NCBI GenBank assembly: GCA_026991005.1
Contig: JALXCH010000168.1
Location: forward strand, 1-7,288
Reading direction: 5' to 3'
DNA length: 7,288 bases
Source: Calditrichia bacterium
GTDB taxonomy: Bacteria > Calditrichota > Calditrichia > RBG-13-44-9
Translations under genes and position numbers: made by a program
Notes under the pieces: generated by a model
The model's input: the letters and a program-made list of their open reading frames with translations, nothing else
What the model was told of the DNA's origin: nothing
The model's database searches: none
In this document: positions 6,503 through 7,288 of the stretch, in pieces
Numbering within the stretch: position 1 is the first letter of the stretch
How the letters are laid out: the number at the start of each line of letters is the position of its first letter

Positions 6503-6791
6503 ATCGAAAAGAAATATCGGTAAAGGTTAAACCCACAATTATTACGATGGTGGCAATTACCACCAGCACCATATTGCGAAACAGAGCCGATTCGTAACGG
6601 ATGTGCATGAAATAATTCAGTACCAGCGACGATTTGAGTCCGGCAATAAAAAGGGCCATCACAATAGCCATACCTTTCAGGTTAAGCCCGGAGACCGCTA
6701 CGGTTAAACCGGTTAAAACCAGCAGCGCCAACCAGACCAGAACATAAACACCCGGACTCACCAATTCGTGTTGTTTCGATTGTTTTTCCAT
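6501..6791 (-). CDS. cytochrome c oxidase subunit IV (small membrane subunit)
   Basis: Small accessory subunit of the haem-copper oxidase, 96 residues. Three hydrophobic helices are visible (about 14-34, 39-62 and 73-90). The segment GLKSSLVLNYFMHIRYES (51-68) fits the conserved core of the prokaryotic subunit IV family (COX4_pro, PF03626), where a FMHLRYE-like motif follows helix 2. The start is the ATG at 6791, 14 bases after the subunit III stop, with GGGGGA (6795-6800) just upstream. A longer in-frame start at 6926 would add 45 residues overlapping subunit III with no family resemblance, so I reject it. The gene sits between coxC and coxB. These subunits are thought to aid assembly or stability rather than electron transfer. 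Gene naming varies (coxD, ctaF), so no symbol is given. Confidence 0.92.
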   Translation of the reverse strand: MEKQSKQHELVSPGVYVLVWLALLVLTGLTVAVSGLNLKGMAIVMALFIAGLKSSLVLNYFMHIRYESALFRNMVLVVIATIVIIVGLTFTDISFR

Positions 6792-6794
6792 ACG

Positions 6795-6800
6795 TCCCCC
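6795..6800 (-). promoter_or_regulatory. ribosome binding site deciding the subunit IV start
   Basis: GGGGGA on the minus strand, three bases before ATG 6791. Slightly close, but it is the only purine-rich block near that start and supports the 96-residue form. Confidence 0.5.
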
Positions 6801-6805
6801 ACTGT

Positions 6806-7288
6806 TTAAATGGCAATGAGATAAAATAAAGGAAAAAGAAAAATCCAGATAATATCCACCAGATGCCAGTACAGCCCGGCGTTTTCGAATTTCACCACGT
6901 TGGATTTCCAGTTCTCCTCGTTCCACACTCCCTGCACCACAACTTTGACCTCTGGAGCCTGCTCATCGATTAGCGGGCTGGACCAGAGAGCATTGCCTTC
7001 GGAATCCGTGAGTTTGAGCGCTTTGCCGCGCAGGCGAGGTAGCACCGAGAAAGGAACGGGCACTTCCACCTGACGATTGCGCTTAAGGAAGCGCCACAAA
7101 AAGAGCATAATCACCATTCCGATGAACACGTGCAGTGCGTGCAGGCCGGTCATGGTGTAGTACAATCCGTAGAACAGAATTTCGCCATGGGGACGGTTGA
7201 GCAATTCCGGTGAACCCGGGTAGAGCCCATGGGCAATTTTTCCGCTCCACTCGAAATATTTATTCACCAGGAAGAGCGCACCCAGCAG
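6806..7288 (-). CDS. coxC: cytochrome c oxidase subunit III, C-terminal part (5' end outside window)
   Basis: C-terminal 160 residues of the polytopic subunit III of a caa3-type oxidase. The frame is open at position 7288, so the true start lies outside the window; the in-frame GTG at 7267 is internal. Diagnostic segments are [13 protein letters not shown] (residues 6-18 of the visible part), [20 protein letters not shown] (39-58, the conserved helix with paired His) and [20 protein letters not shown] (137-156, last helix). Between the last two helices is a hydrophilic stretch of about 66 residues (71-136). In most subunit III proteins I know this connection is nearer 15-20 residues, so around 50 residues are extra. 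By the usual subunit III topology that loop faces the cytoplasm. The stop TAA at 6806-6808 is 14 bases before the subunit IV start. Confidence 0.95.
   Translation of the reverse strand: MLGALFLVNKYFEWSGKIAHGLYPGSPELLNRPHGEILFYGLYYTMTGLHALHVFIGMVIMLFLWRFLKRNRQVEVPVPFSVLPRLRGKALKLTDSEGNALWSSPLIDEQAPEVKVVVQGVWNEENWKSNVVKFENAGLYWHLVDIIWIFLFPLFYLIAI

Noticed and set aside
6792..6926. N-terminal extension of subunit IV to a start at 6926
   Set aside because: It would overlap 121 bases of subunit III coding sequence in another frame and adds residues with no family resemblance. ATG 6791 has a ribosome binding site and gives the expected size.
1..7288. tRNA, rRNA, CRISPR arrays, insertion sequences or attachment sites
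   Set aside because: No regularly spaced direct repeats, transposase-like frames or tRNA-like folds were seen. The window is almost entirely filled by respiratory genes.

Overview
The window looks like one continuous respiratory locus from an aerobic, probably diderm, non-proteobacterial bacterium. Every convincing gene lies on the minus strand, so transcription runs from position 7288 towards 1. Alternative complex III (ACIII) sits next to a caa3-type haem-copper oxidase. That combination is known from groups such as Bacteroidota/Rhodothermota, Calditrichota, Ignavibacteria, Acidobacteriota and Planctomycetota, and the sequence alone does not decide between them. Base composition is moderate, roughly half G+C by eye, and I see no sign of recent transfer.

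In transcription order, the first block is the terminal oxidase: the 3' end of cytochrome c oxidase subunit III (7288-6806, cut by the window edge), a small subunit IV (6791-6501), subunit II with a CuA site and a fused cytochrome c domain (6492-5536), and haem O synthase CtaB (5539-4658). CtaB starts inside the coxB stop codon. The genes are separated by 14 bases or less, or overlap, so they look like one operon.

A gap of 323 bases follows (4657-4335). It has no gene I can defend, but it holds three inverted repeats, a 20-base A/T tract and one weak small ORF. It probably carries expression signals for the second block.

The second block contains a 439-aa polytopic membrane protein with a C-terminal cytochrome c domain (4334-3015), the pentahaem cytochrome ActA (3000-2488), and ActB (2467-1). 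ActB is the ACIII subunit fusing an inactive molybdopterin-oxidoreductase-like domain to a four-cluster ferredoxin domain, and it runs off the window at residue 822. actC to actF would be expected beyond position 1.

Together the products should oxidise quinol through ACIII, pass electrons through c-type haems to the cytochrome c domain and CuA of CoxB, and reduce O2 in the oxidase. CtaB supplies the precursor of haem O/A. The 439-aa membrane cytochrome is the least understood part. Its position directly before actA suggests an accessory quinol or electron-transfer module joined to ACIII. Other points worth a look are the His/Glu-rich linker in ActB, the four-cysteine motif kept in its molybdopterin-like domain, a roughly 50-residue extra loop in subunit III, and the structured gap.
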